A model generated the notes under the pieces. It searched no databases, was not told where the DNA came from, and worked only from the letters and a program-made list of their open reading frames with translations. A program made the position numbers and the translations under genes. Shown here in pieces: positions 8,946-17,735 of a stretch of 64,000 nt of DNA; within the stretch, counting starts at the first letter, position 1; the number at the start of each line of letters is the position of its first letter. The DNA comes from Alphaproteobacteria bacterium GWC2_42_16 (lineage in GTDB: Bacteria > Pseudomonadota > Alphaproteobacteria > UBA9655): NCBI GenBank assembly GCA_001767835.1, contig MEMA01000052.1, positions 98,851 through 162,850 of the forward strand, read 5' to 3'.

Positions 8946-9767
8946 TTAAAATTTATACACCGGCAACACAAGATCCTTCAAAGGTTGATAAAGAAAGGCG
9001 TTAGCGGCTAAAATTGACCCTGTCCCCAAAATATCATCTCCCCCTTGAAGATCACAAACATAGCCTCCCGCTTCACGCACCAAAACAAGGCCTGCTGCCA
9101 TATCCCAAGGCTGAAGAGGACGCTCCCAATACCCATCAAATCTCCCAGCCGCTACGTAAGCAAAATCCAGGGATGCTGCTCCAAAGCGACGCAGCCCCGC
9201 TACAAGAGGGATGACAACGTCCATGGATTTTTGAAATTCCGCCCTTGTTTTAGCATCATGCATCGCAAAGGGAATGGCCGTTGAAAAAAGAGCCTCTGAC
9301 ATATGTTGACGTCCAGAAACACGAAGTCGCCGGTCATTCAAAAAAGCTCCCCCGCCCTTTTCCGCATAAAACAACTCATCCTTAATAGGATCGTAAATCA
9401 CGCCTGCGATCATCTCTGATCCCTTTTGAAGGCCAATGGAAATAGCAAAATGCGGAATGCCGTGAAGAAAATTGGAGGTGCCATCGAGGGGATCAATAAT
9501 CCAGGTATACTCCTCTTCCCCTTCAATTTTTCCGCCCTCTTCCATCAGAAAACCGTAAGAGGGTCGGGCTTTTTTTAGCTCTTTGTAAATGATGTCTTCT
9601 GCTTTCTTATCCGCTGTAGAAACAAAATCGCCGGGTCCTTTTCGCGAGACTTGGAGCTGCTCCACTTCCCCAAAATCACGCACGAGACCACGGGCTGCTT
9701 TAAAGGCTGCATTACACATAACATTTAAATGAGGTGACCGTGACACTAGCCGCAATTGGTGAACCAT
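8946..9767 (-). CDS. suhB: Inositol-1-monophosphatase family protein
   Basis: This 273-residue Mg-dependent phosphatase of the IMPase/SuhB family has metal motifs WIIDPLDGTSNF (motif A) and WDMAAGLVLVREAGG (motif B), plus Glu in MEEGG. SuhB-type proteins hydrolyse inositol phosphates, and some also act in rRNA antitermination; which applies here cannot be told from sequence. It lies just downstream of efp, as in many Alphaproteobacteria. Its AAAGGA SD overlaps the efp stop region, supporting the start at 9767. Confidence 0.92.
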   Translation of the reverse strand: MVHQLRLVSRSPHLNVMCNAAFKAARGLVRDFGEVEQLQVSRKGPGDFVSTADKKAEDIIYKELKKARPSYGFLMEEGGKIEGEEEYTWIIDPLDGTSNFLHGIPHFAISIGLQKGSEMIAGVIYDPIKDELFYAEKGGGAFLNDRRLRVSGRQHMSEALFSTAIPFAMHDAKTRAEFQKSMDVVIPLVAGLRRFGAASLDFAYVAAGRFDGYWERPLQPWDMAAGLVLVREAGGYVCDLQGGDDILGTGSILAANAFLYQPLKDLVLPVYKF

Positions 9768-9772
9768 TAATC

Positions 9773-10339
9773 TTATTCCTTTGCCCGCTCTACATAGGAA
9801 CCGTCAGCTGTATTCACAACAACCTTCGTCCCCACATCAATGTGGGGAGGTACCATGATTCGCACACTATTTTCTAAAACAGCGGGCTTATAGGATGAGG
9901 AGGCTGTTTGGCCTTTAACAACGGGTTCTGCTTCAACAATTTTCATTACAACCGTCTCGGGAAGCTCAGCCCCCACAATTTCCCCTTCATGGGATACAAC
10001 AGTTAATATCATTCCGTCCTTAAGAAAGGGGAGGGAATCGCCCAGCAAATCCTTTGAGAGATGAATTTGGTCAAAGGTTTCTTGATCCATCAAGGCAATA
10101 GAATCCCCTTCTTCATAGAGGAATTGGTACTTCTTCTCATCCAGACGAACTCTTTCAACGGATTCGCTGGACCGAAACCGTTCATTGAGCTTTGTGCCGT
10201 CTCGAATGTCTTTCAATTCCACTTGCAGATAAGCTCCCCCCTTTCCTGGCTGCGTATGTTGGGTTTTTACAGCTACCCACAGACGATTCTTGTGTTGGAT
10301 AATATTTCCAGGCCGAATAGCATTCCCACTAATCTTCAT
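9773..10339 (-). CDS. efp: Elongation factor P
   Basis: EF-P binds between the P and E sites of the ribosome and relieves stalling at polyproline stretches. The 188-residue protein has the normal three beta-barrel domains. The modifiable tip lysine is Lys33 in PGKGGAY, compatible with EpmA-type beta-lysylation; the modifying enzyme is not in this window. It sits between the aldolase gene (12 nt upstream) and suhB (5 nt downstream), so the three minus-strand genes probably form one unit. Confidence 0.95.
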   Translation of the reverse strand: MKISGNAIRPGNIIQHKNRLWVAVKTQHTQPGKGGAYLQVELKDIRDGTKLNERFRSSESVERVRLDEKKYQFLYEEGDSIALMDQETFDQIHLSKDLLGDSLPFLKDGMILTVVSHEGEIVGAELPETVVMKIVEAEPVVKGQTASSSYKPAVLENSVRIMVPPHIDVGTKVVVNTADGSYVERAKE

Positions 10340-10351
10340 AACCCTTTACCC

Positions 10352-11278
10352 CTATTGTTTTCCTTGATAAATTTTCACAAGTGTATCCAGCATTTCTATG
10401 GCCTCCTTATAAGGCCTCCGAAAAACATTACGCCCAATAATAGAGCCGTTTCCCCCACCATCACGGATAGCGCGCGCGTCTTCATAAACCCCTTTGAGAT
10501 CTTTAGCGATGCCCCCCGAGAACACGACAAGCCTGCGCCCTTTAAAACAAGCTTCCACCACATGGCGGACCCGTGCTGTAAGTGTATTCCGCTCAACTTT
10601 TTGAGCTATATATTCTTGTTTAGCAACATCATTCTCAAGATAATCCGTTGGAAGCTTAACTTTAATGATATGAGCCCCCATCAAAGCCGCCACATGAGCG
10701 CCATAGGCGATGGTATCGAGCGCTGTTTCCCCTTCTTTGGACATATTACCACGGGGATAAGACCATACAATAACAGCGAGTCCACAGGATTTAGCTTCTT
10801 CGGAAAGCTCTTGTAATTCTCTCAGCATATCCAGGATAGCATTGGATCCAGGATAAATGGTAAAGCCAATGGCCGAGCAGCCTAAACGCAAAGCATCAGC
10901 AACAGAGCCTGTTACAGCCTGATCCGCATTATCCTCTTGAGGCAGAAGGCTTATGGAACTGTTAATTTTCAAAATAGTTGGGATGGCCCCTGCAAAGCTA
11001 CCCGCCCCAGCCTCGAGCATCCCCAAGGGTGCAGCATAGGCTGAAAGCCCCGCATCAACCGCAATTTTATAATGATAGTGTGGATCATAGGCTATGGGAT
11101 TAATGGCAAAGCTACGCCCAGGACCATGTTCAAATCCTTGGTCTACAGGAAGGATCATCATTTTTCCTGTGCCCCCCAAGCGCCCTTGCATTAAAATACG
11201 AGCGAGGTTTGTCTTGGTTCCTGGACAATCACTCTCATAGTTCGAGAGAATTTTTTTAACTTTTTGAGATACTTTCAT
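10352..11278 (-). CDS. Class I fructose-bisphosphate aldolase, DhnA/FbaB type
   Basis: This Schiff-base aldolase of the archaeal-type class I family cleaves or forms fructose-1,6-bisphosphate. Diagnostic segments are ILPVDQGFEHGPGRSFA near the N-terminus and GAHIIKVKLPTDYL, which probably holds the Schiff-base lysine. The open frame extends to 11386, leaving only 13 bp to divergent ccmA. The start at 11278 (MKVSQKVKKILSNYESD) matches the family N-terminus and gives 308 residues; an ATG at 11290 is an alternative. The longer start would leave no room for a promoter between the divergent genes, so the shorter protein is favoured. Confidence 0.88.
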   Translation of the reverse strand: MKVSQKVKKILSNYESDCPGTKTNLARILMQGRLGGTGKMMILPVDQGFEHGPGRSFAINPIAYDPHYHYKIAVDAGLSAYAAPLGMLEAGAGSFAGAIPTILKINSSISLLPQEDNADQAVTGSVADALRLGCSAIGFTIYPGSNAILDMLRELQELSEEAKSCGLAVIVWSYPRGNMSKEGETALDTIAYGAHVAALMGAHIIKVKLPTDYLENDVAKQEYIAQKVERNTLTARVRHVVEACFKGRRLVVFSGGIAKDLKGVYEDARAIRDGGGNGSIIGRNVFRRPYKEAIEMLDTLVKIYQGKQ

Positions 11279-11399
11279 GAATCGATCCATCCCGCTAAAG
11301 ATATTCTTTATCCTTAGAGGAAAGAGCACTTTTTGGCAATCCTCAGAGTCTGTAATTTCTCCATTTTCAAACCAAACTGTTTCCATTAAGGTTCATTTT

Positions 11400-11978
11400 A
11401 TGCTGGAAGCGCGACACATTACATTTGCCCCCCTTTTTTCAGACCTCTCTTTTTCTCTTCGGCAAAAAGAGACCCTCCTTGTTCGTGGAGCGAACGGAGC
11501 TGGAAAATCAACTTTTCTTCGTATCCTCGCAGGTCTTATACGCCTAAAACCCAACCCCCTTTTTTGGAAGGGAGAAGCAGTCCATCTCTCCACTTATCAG
11601 CAAAACCTTCTCTACGTCGGACATAAACTTGCTCTCCATCCAGAGGCTCTTTTAAAGGATCAAATCAAGCTATGGCAGTATCACACTGGCGTCAAAAGGG
11701 ATACAATTGAAAAGGCTTTAGATTTGTGGGGAGTAGCCTCCCTATTTAATAAAAAAATTGACCAGCTCTCTCAGGGTCAACGAAAGCGCATCAGCTTAAG
11801 CCGGTGCCAATGGCTCCCGCGACCCTTGTGGATTTTAGATGAGCCTCATACCAGCCTTGATGAGGCTGGTCTTAAAGTTCTTGAAAAAGCCCTATGTGAT
11901 CATAGGGAGAAGGGGGGACTCGTGATCCTTGCAACCCATGAAAAGAAACCCAAGGGAACTCAGGAGATCCTTTTATGA
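11400..11978 (+). CDS. ccmA: Heme exporter ATPase CcmA
   Basis: CcmA is the ATPase of the CcmABC(D) complex, which releases holo-CcmE during system I cytochrome c maturation. The 192-residue protein has Walker A GANGAGKST, signature LSQGQRKRISLSRC and Walker B WILDEPHTSLD. The frame is open from 11277, but the ATG at 11400 gives the normal short N-terminus (MLEARHITFAPLF). The stop overlaps ccmB by 4 nt. It starts the tightest operon in the window: ccmA, B, C, D, E, FH. Confidence 0.93.
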   Translation: MLEARHITFAPLFSDLSFSLRQKETLLVRGANGAGKSTFLRILAGLIRLKPNPLFWKGEAVHLSTYQQNLLYVGHKLALHPEALLKDQIKLWQYHTGVKRDTIEKALDLWGVASLFNKKIDQLSQGQRKRISLSRCQWLPRPLWILDEPHTSLDEAGLKVLEKALCDHREKGGLVILATHEKKPKGTQEILL

Positions 11979-12625
11979 TCTTGCGAGAACTCTATAATCT
12001 CTCCCTTCATCGGGGGAGATTTTTCTCCATATTTACCTTCTTTGCCCTTGCCCTTTTTTGTGCCTCTTTAGCTTTGGGGCCGAATGAGAGACTTTTAAAG
12101 CAAAGCGCCCCTGCTCTTATCTGGATCTTAGCTATCCTAACGACCTTCTTTTCAACGCCTCATCTCTTAAAAAAGGAAGCGCAACACGGACTCTTAGATG
12201 AAATTCTTCTTCATCCATCCCTTGCCTCAACCTACCTCCTCTCTAAAGTTATTGCTGAATGTATTTTTATAGGTTTTCCATTGGCTTGTGTTGGGCTTTT
12301 ACTCTCTCCCTTTTTTAGCCTTTCAAGTCATGAAATGCTCTCTCTTTTTCTTACACTTCTCATTGGGTTTCCTGCGCTGAGCGCCCTTGGGATTTTAGGA
12401 AGCCTTTTGACCCTCAATACTCAAGGTGGTGGTCTTCTTATCTCCCTTATTCTCCTTCCACTGACCTTGCCTCTGCTTATCTTTGGGCTTTCTGTTATGG
12501 ATATGGTACGATTAGGACTTGATTCTTTTCCGTCTTTCTGGCTCCTTTCAGGAACGTCTCTCTTTCTTATAATCCTAGCTATAGCCGCTGGAAGTTGGGC
12601 GCTTTCCTTTGCAACGGAGCATTAA
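11975..12625 (+). CDS. ccmB: Heme exporter permease CcmB
   Basis: The 216-residue integral membrane protein has about six hydrophobic segments and family features such as KKEAQHGLLDEILLHP in the first cytoplasmic loop. It partners CcmA and CcmC. It overlaps ccmA by 4 nt and is separated from ccmC by a single base, consistent with translational coupling. Confidence 0.92.
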   Translation: MILRELYNLSLHRGRFFSIFTFFALALFCASLALGPNERLLKQSAPALIWILAILTTFFSTPHLLKKEAQHGLLDEILLHPSLASTYLLSKVIAECIFIGFPLACVGLLLSPFFSLSSHEMLSLFLTLLIGFPALSALGILGSLLTLNTQGGGLLISLILLPLTLPLLIFGLSVMDMVRLGLDSFPSFWLLSGTSLFLIILAIAAGSWALSFATEH

Positions 12626-12626
12626 C

Positions 12627-13340
12627 ATGAAAGTCACTTGGGTAAAGCCTCGTTATTTTTTTGAAGTAAGCAAAGTCCTTTTTCCCATCTTCATTGGGCT
12701 TGGTGTTTTTTTCTTTGCAGTGGGACTTTATACGGCTCTTCTTACCTCACCTCCCGACTATCAACAGGGAGATGCCATGCGCATCATGTATGTTCATGTA
12801 CCTGCCTCTTGGATGGCTCTTTTTGCGTATGCCCTTCTCGCGTTTCTAAGCTTCTTTGTTTTGGTGTGGAGGTCTCCCCTTGCCGAACTTTTAGCCGTCA
12901 GCATAGCGCCTATTGGAGCTCTGTTTACAGTGTTAAGCCTTGTTACCGGATCCCTATGGGGAAAGCCTATGTGGGGAGCTTATTGGGTATGGGATGCGCG
13001 CCTTACATCCGTTCTCGTCCTTCTCTTTCTCTACAGTGGGTATTGGGCTCTTTATAAGGCTTATACCCATACAGACCAAGGAATCAGGGCCGCCTCCCTT
13101 CTCGCCCTTGTAGGGGTTATCAACCTCCCCATCATTAAATGGTCTGTAAACTGGTGGAATACCCTTCATCAACCCGCAAGCTTAACCAAGCTCTCAGCTC
13201 CCTCTATTCACCCCAGCATGCTTCTCCCTCTTGGTTTAATGACAGCCGCTTACATATTTTACTTTTTCATTCTTCTTATTTTAAGAGCGCGTACTGAGCT
13301 TAACAAACGAAAACTTCTTATTCAAGAAAGCCTGACATGA
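12627..13340 (+). CDS. ccmC: Heme handling protein CcmC
   Basis: CcmC delivers heme to the periplasmic chaperone CcmE. The 237-residue protein has six predicted TMs and the tryptophan-rich WWD domain (GKPMWGAYWVWDARLTS). The heme-ligand histidines are expected in MYVHVPASW and in the loop containing INLPIIKWSVNWWNTLHQPAS. The ATG at 12627 is chosen over an upstream in-frame codon at 12609 that lies within ccmB. The stop overlaps ccmD in ATGA. Confidence 0.94.
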   Translation: MKVTWVKPRYFFEVSKVLFPIFIGLGVFFFAVGLYTALLTSPPDYQQGDAMRIMYVHVPASWMALFAYALLAFLSFFVLVWRSPLAELLAVSIAPIGALFTVLSLVTGSLWGKPMWGAYWVWDARLTSVLVLLFLYSGYWALYKAYTHTDQGIRAASLLALVGVINLPIIKWSVNWWNTLHQPASLTKLSAPSIHPSMLLPLGLMTAAYIFYFFILLILRARTELNKRKLLIQESLT

Positions 13341-13462
13341 CTTTTGATACCCCTTATCTTTTTTATATTTTATGTGCCTATGGCTTCACAATTTTTAGCC
13401 TCATTTTGTTTTTAGGATGGAGCTATCTCGAGTGGAAAAGGTCCTCCACTGATGAAACCTAA
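13337..13462 (+). CDS. ccmD: Small heme exporter subunit CcmD (41 aa)
   Basis: A short reading frame begins in the ATGA overlap with the ccmC stop and ends 11 nt inside ccmE. The 41 residues have one TM helix (YLFYILCAYGFTIFSLILFL) followed by a charged tail (EWKRSSTDET). This is the size, topology and operon position of CcmD, which links CcmC and CcmE to the CcmAB ATPase. CcmD is poorly conserved, so position and topology carry the call. Confidence 0.85.
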   Translation: MTFDTPYLFYILCAYGFTIFSLILFLGWSYLEWKRSSTDET

Positions 13463-13886
13463 GCATCAACGTCTTCTCACTCTTTGTGCAGGACTCATTG
13501 GTCTTGGTATCGCTATTTTCCTCATTTCAATTGCTTTTCGAGACAACCTTGTTTTCTTTTATACCCCTTCCGAATTAAGCAAAAAGACAATTCATCCTCA
13601 ACAGCACCTTCGTGTCGGGGGCATTGTAGTTACAAATTCTGTAACACATGACAGAGACAACGTTACCTTCGAAATTACGGATGACATCAAAACTTTAAAA
13701 GTCGCCTATATTGGACTACTGCCTGATTTATTCCGCGAAGGGCAAGGAGTGGTTGTGGAAGGACATCTTTCTGAACCCGATGTGTTTCAAGCCGAAACCG
13801 TCCTTGGCAAGCATGATGAAACCTATATGCCAAAAGATGTAGCTGATCGCTTAAAGGAAAAGGGGTTATGGCGCGATGCTCGGTGA
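13452..13886 (+). CDS. ccmE: Cytochrome c maturation chaperone CcmE
   Basis: This 144-residue periplasmic heme chaperone is anchored by one N-terminal TM (residues 8-28). The OB-fold domain carries VLGKHDETYMP, where the histidine binds heme covalently in the VLAKHDxxYxP family motif. It overlaps ccmD by 11 nt and ccmF by 11 nt. Confidence 0.94.
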   Translation: MKPKHQRLLTLCAGLIGLGIAIFLISIAFRDNLVFFYTPSELSKKTIHPQQHLRVGGIVVTNSVTHDRDNVTFEITDDIKTLKVAYIGLLPDLFREGQGVVVEGHLSEPDVFQAETVLGKHDETYMPKDVADRLKEKGLWRDAR

Positions 13887-16044
13887 ACTTGGAAATCTTT
13901 TCATAGCCCTCGCCATAGGATTTTCAGTCGTACAAATGGGGGCCTCCTTTTATGGTGTTCAAACAAGAAAGAAACGCTACCTTGCCCTTGGAAAAACCGC
14001 TGCTCTCATGCAAGGGATTTTTATTGGAGGCGCTTTTCTGACATTAATGATTGCCTTTTTCATATGCGATTTTTCTCTTCTTGTTGTTGTCCTTCATGAT
14101 CATTCTCAGCTTCCCTGGTATTATCGCCTTGCTGCGAGCTGGGGCCAACATGAAGGATCTTTACTTCTTTTTGTAGGAATTCTATCGGGAGTTGCTGTGG
14201 CTTTTTCTCTAGTCCTTAAAGACCCTTATATCAGAGCCCGCGCCCTTACCTTTCAAGGGCTTCTTGTTTTTTGTTTTCTCCTCTTTTTATGGCTTACGTC
14301 AAACCCCTTTACTCTTCTTCCTTTTTCCCTTCCTGAAGGGCAATCTCTTAACCCTCTCCTTCAAGATAAAAGTCTCCTCATCCATCCCCCCTTCCTTTAT
14401 CTTGGCTATGTGGGTTTTTCTGCTCCCTTTTCCCTTGCGCTCGCAGCTCTTTGGGGACAGATGGATGGAGAGGAATGGGCCACTCTTACCCGCCCTTGGG
14501 TCTTAGTTGCGTGGTCTTTTCTCACCCTTGGAATTACGTTCGGCAGTTGGTGGGCTTACTATGAACTCGGGTGGGGAGGATGGTGGTTTTGGGATCCTGT
14601 GGAAAATGCTTCGCTCATGCCATGGCTTGCAGGCACAGCCCTCTTGCATGTTCTCCGAACTCAATCCTTTTATCGGTGGAGTTTGTTTCTCAGTATTCTA
14701 ACTTTTGGGTTCAGTCTTTTGGGGACTTTCTTAGTGCGTTCAGGGGTTATCACTTCTGTTCATTCCTTTGCACAAGATTCAGAGCGCGGAGCTTTTATGC
14801 TCTTTCTTATAGGAGGACTTATGGGCTTTGCTCTTTTTCTCTGGACATGGAGATCTCCCCATTTTAAAAGTCCGTCTCTAAACTTATTTTCTCGAGAGGG
14901 ACTTCTTTTCTTCACTTCATTACTGCTTAGTGTGGGACTTGCTACCCTTTGTTTCGGAACCCTTTATCCTCTTTTGAGTGAAGGAATCTGGAATGAAAAA
15001 GTTGCTGTGGGTGCTCCTTATTTTAACCAAACCCTTGTCCCGCTTCTTATGCCGTCTCTTTTTTTGATACCCATAGGAGCCCTTTTAAGAAAGGAAAAAA
15101 CATCCCTTTTTCAGCTCCTTATCCTTCCTTTGACTGGCAGCCTTGGCGCACTCGTTTTCCTACTTTACATTTATTCTACCCTTGTTTTGTGGACTTTACT
15201 AGGATGTGTATTGGCCATTTGGATCCTGATTGGAAGCCTGGAAGCCTTTCTGCGAAAGCGTTTGAGCATTGGCCCAACTCTCGCGCATATGGGTGTTGGC
15301 CTCTCTCTTCTCGGCATCAGTGTAGGGGGCGGTTTACGTCATGATGAAACCAAAGTTCTTCAGCCAAAAGAAAGTCTTAGCATTGGCAATAGAACCCTGA
15401 CTCTTCAGGAGGTCACCCAGGGAAAAGGGTCAACCTATCTTTATGAGAAGGCCATACTTACTTCAGAGGGAAGCACATTGACGCCTGAAAAAAGGCTTTA
15501 TCAACCTCAAAATTCTCTCATCAGTGAAACAGCCGTTTTAACCAATGGACTCTCAGATCTTTATGTTATATTGGGCCCCTATCAAGGAAATAACCGTTGG
15601 CTAATTCGAGTCTCCATCATACCACTCGCGCCCTGGATTTGGATAGGGGGACTTTTGATGGCGTTTGGTGCTTTTGTCTCTCTTCTCAGCCGCAAAAAAT
15701 TGCTGGTTTTTTTTCTGCTCTTTGCACCGCTTCCCGCCTTTTCAATTGAGACGGCAAACGATTTTTATCGTGAGGTTCGCTGCCCTGTCTGTGCTGGCCA
15801 ATCCATTGCTGATTCTGAAACACCTGCAGCCCAATCTTTAAAAGAATTTATTTCTAGAGAGTTACAAAAAGGGGAATCACCAGAAAGTATCCGAGAGGAA
15901 CTGCGTCAAAGGTATGGAACAGACATTCTCTTCCGTCCCCCCATGAATCAAAAAACCCTATTTCTATGGGGCCTTCCCTTTGCTCTTTTTTTCCTTATCC
16001 TTATAGGGTTTTTATGGAAAGCATTTTATTCCCGTACGAGATAA
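13876..16044 (+). CDS. CcmF-CcmH fusion protein (heme lyase plus apocytochrome thioreductase)
   Basis: Residues 1 to about 605 are CcmF, the heme-lyase subunit, with many TMs and the WWD motif GGWWFWDPVENASLMPWL (near 234-251). Without a stop, the frame continues through a signal-peptide-like hydrophobic segment (KKLLVFFLLFAPLPAFS) into a complete CcmH/CcmL domain. That domain has the redox motif RCPVCAGQSIADS, with Cys636 and Cys639, and a final TM at the C-terminus. Fusion keeps CcmH's CXXC on the periplasmic side. In most system I operons ccmG (thioredoxin-like DsbE) lies between these genes; here it is absent, as is ccmI. The family calls are firm; that the protein works as a fusion is inference. 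Confidence 0.92.
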   Translation: MLGELGNLFIALAIGFSVVQMGASFYGVQTRKKRYLALGKTAALMQGIFIGGAFLTLMIAFFICDFSLLVVVLHDHSQLPWYYRLAASWGQHEGSLLLFVGILSGVAVAFSLVLKDPYIRARALTFQGLLVFCFLLFLWLTSNPFTLLPFSLPEGQSLNPLLQDKSLLIHPPFLYLGYVGFSAPFSLALAALWGQMDGEEWATLTRPWVLVAWSFLTLGITFGSWWAYYELGWGGWWFWDPVENASLMPWLAGTALLHVLRTQSFYRWSLFLSILTFGFSLLGTFLVRSGVITSVHSFAQDSERGAFMLFLIGGLMGFALFLWTWRSPHFKSPSLNLFSREGLLFFTSLLLSVGLATLCFGTLYPLLSEGIWNEKVAVGAPYFNQTLVPLLMPSLFLIPIGALLRKEKTSLFQLLILPLTGSLGALVFLLYIYSTLVLWTLLGCVLAIWILIGSLEAFLRKRLSIGPTLAHMGVGLSLLGISVGGGLRHDETKVLQPKESLSIGNRTLTLQEVTQGKGSTYLYEKAILTSEGSTLTPEKRLYQPQNSLISETAVLTNGLSDLYVILGPYQGNNRWLIRVSIIPLAPWIWIGGLLMAFGAFVSLLSRKKLLVFFLLFAPLPAFSIETANDFYREVRCPVCAGQSIADSETPAAQSLKEFISRELQKGESPESIREELRQRYGTDILFRPPMNQKTLFLWGLPFALFFLILIGFLWKAFYSRTR

Positions 16045-16060
16045 GGACCCCTACCCATCC

Positions 16061-16495
16061 TTAAGGAGCAATGCTAATCCCCGGACTTGTGGAGCCCGTA
16101 AGATTACTTGGCGTAAATTTAAGACCGTAATCGCCTTCCTGGCTTGTATGTATCTCTGTACTTCCACTAATTGTAAATGTCACTTTTTTGTTATCTATTT
16201 GATCTTTGGTTATCGTACCTGTTCTTCCCATCGTAAGTTTAAATTTTCCGTCTTTCGTTTGAAAAACCATTTGAAACGGATAGCCTGGATGCCAAGATGA
16301 TGATACCAATACATAGCCACGAAGGAACTGCCATTCTTGAGCTGGGGGTGGGGTTATTGGTGATACGTTTTTCCATCCATTAACGTTACTTCTTCCATCC
16401 CAATTTATAAGATCTACAGCTGGAATAGTGTCAGCAACCACAGCTTTCGTTCCCAAAATCAGTCCCAATAAAGCCATTAAAAATATTTTTTTCAT
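16061..16495 (-). CDS. Small secreted protein of unknown function
   Basis: The 144-residue protein has a clear Sec signal peptide (MKKIFLMALLGLILG, cut near VVA/DT at residue 21). The mature part is rich in Thr, Ser, Gly and aromatic residues and alternates polar and hydrophobic residues, suggesting a beta-sandwich; it has no cysteine. I recognise no family. An SD-like GGGAGAATC precedes the start. The gene converges on ccmFH with a 16-bp gap and is divergent from ispB across a 226-bp spacer, so it is probably transcribed alone. Confidence 0.7.
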   Translation of the reverse strand: MKKIFLMALLGLILGTKAVVADTIPAVDLINWDGRSNVNGWKNVSPITPPPAQEWQFLRGYVLVSSSWHPGYPFQMVFQTKDGKFKLTMGRTGTITKDQIDNKKVTFTISGSTEIHTSQEGDYGLKFTPSNLTGSTSPGISIAP

Positions 16496-16721
16496 GATGA
16501 TTCTCCCTCAAATTTTTATAGTGAAAATACTATCAGCTTTTTCAGAAAAAAAAGAAAATAACGAGGCAATTGCAAAATCGCATTGGATCCTCGGCTAAGC
16601 ACTCCTAATGTTTCTCTTCGAGAAACAAAGGATTGCTTGCCAAGGAGGACGCAGTGTATGATAGGCTATGCTCCAATTTAGGGTAGAGTAGATCTGAAAA
16701 GGAAGGCAGGAAAAAGCTCGT

Positions 16722-17729
16722 ATGCGGCCCTTACTTAAACAATCTTTAGAGACTACTTCTCCAGGGCTGCAACCTTTACTCGCTCTTTTGCAGGCTCAAT
16801 TAAAGTCTGTTAATAGTTGTATCCTCGAAAAAATGGAAAGCTCCGTTTCTTTGATTCCCCAGATTGCAGGCTACCTCATTTCTTTGGGAGGGAAACGCTT
16901 GCGGCCTCTCCTTACCCTCTCCTCAGCTGAGCTCTGTGGATACCGTGGAACACGACATATTGCTCTAGCGGCTTGTGTAGAATTTATTCATACGGCTACC
17001 CTTCTTCATGATGATGTGGTTGATGAAAGCATGCTACGTCGTGGCATGCGCACCGCAAATTCCTTATGGAGTAATAAGGAAAGTGTCCTTGTGGGGGATT
17101 TTCTTTTTAGCCGAGCTTTTGAGCTGATGGTAGCCGATGGTTCCTTAGAGATTTTAAACATTTTGTCACATGCCTCCTCTGCCATTTCTGAAGGTGAAAT
17201 CTTGCAATTAAGTATGAGCCATTCCCTTGAACTTACTCAAGACACCTACCTTAAAATCATTGAAGCAAAAACGGCGCGCCTTTTTTCAGCCGCTACGGAA
17301 GTTGGAGCTGTTATTGCAAATGCGCCCGAGCCCCAAAGAAAAGCCCTCGCTCAATTTGGTCTCTCACTTGGAATTGCCTTTCAACTGATGGATGATGTGC
17401 TGGACTATACGGCAAACCAAGAACAACTCGGCAAAACTATAGGGGATGATTTCCGTGAGGGAAAGGTAACCCTTCCTATCATTCTTGCTTATCATAAAGG
17501 GATAGGAATATCATTTTGGGAAGAGATGATTACGAAAAAAACACGGGATCAGCAGGAACTTCAGCAAGCCCTTTATCTCTTAAATAAATCAAATGCCTTG
17601 GCTGAATCCAAAGGAATGGCCGAAACTTTTGTGAAGAATGCCCTTGAATGTCTTGCTAAATTTTCTCCCTCCCCCCTCAAATCAGCCTTAGAAGAGCTGG
17701 CTCATTTTTCCCTTTATCGAGAAATGTAG
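16722..17729 (+). CDS. ispB: Polyprenyl diphosphate synthase (octaprenyl-type)
   Basis: This long-chain trans-prenyltransferase makes the ubiquinone side-chain precursor. The 335-residue protein has both aspartate-rich motifs: LLHDDVVDESMLRRG (first DDxxD) and QLMDDVLDYT (second), with GGKRLRPLL for isopentenyl diphosphate binding and KTARLFSAA after the first half. Chain length cannot be set from sequence alone. It sits 6 nt upstream of pstS, so it may head the pst-tyrS unit. An AGGAAAAAG sequence lies about 6-14 nt before the start. Confidence 0.9.
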   Translation: MRPLLKQSLETTSPGLQPLLALLQAQLKSVNSCILEKMESSVSLIPQIAGYLISLGGKRLRPLLTLSSAELCGYRGTRHIALAACVEFIHTATLLHDDVVDESMLRRGMRTANSLWSNKESVLVGDFLFSRAFELMVADGSLEILNILSHASSAISEGEILQLSMSHSLELTQDTYLKIIEAKTARLFSAATEVGAVIANAPEPQRKALAQFGLSLGIAFQLMDDVLDYTANQEQLGKTIGDDFREGKVTLPIILAYHKGIGISFWEEMITKKTRDQQELQQALYLLNKSNALAESKGMAETFVKNALECLAKFSPSPLKSALEELAHFSLYREM

Positions 17730-17735
17730 GCAACC

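Noticed and set aside
10061..10816. 251-codon plus-strand frame
   Set aside because: It lies entirely opposite efp and the aldolase gene, both firm calls, has no SD and shows no family features. It is an antisense shadow.
11279..11386. N-terminal extension of the aldolase frame to 11386
   Set aside because: It would leave 13 bp before divergent ccmA, has no SD and adds 36 residues not found in the family.
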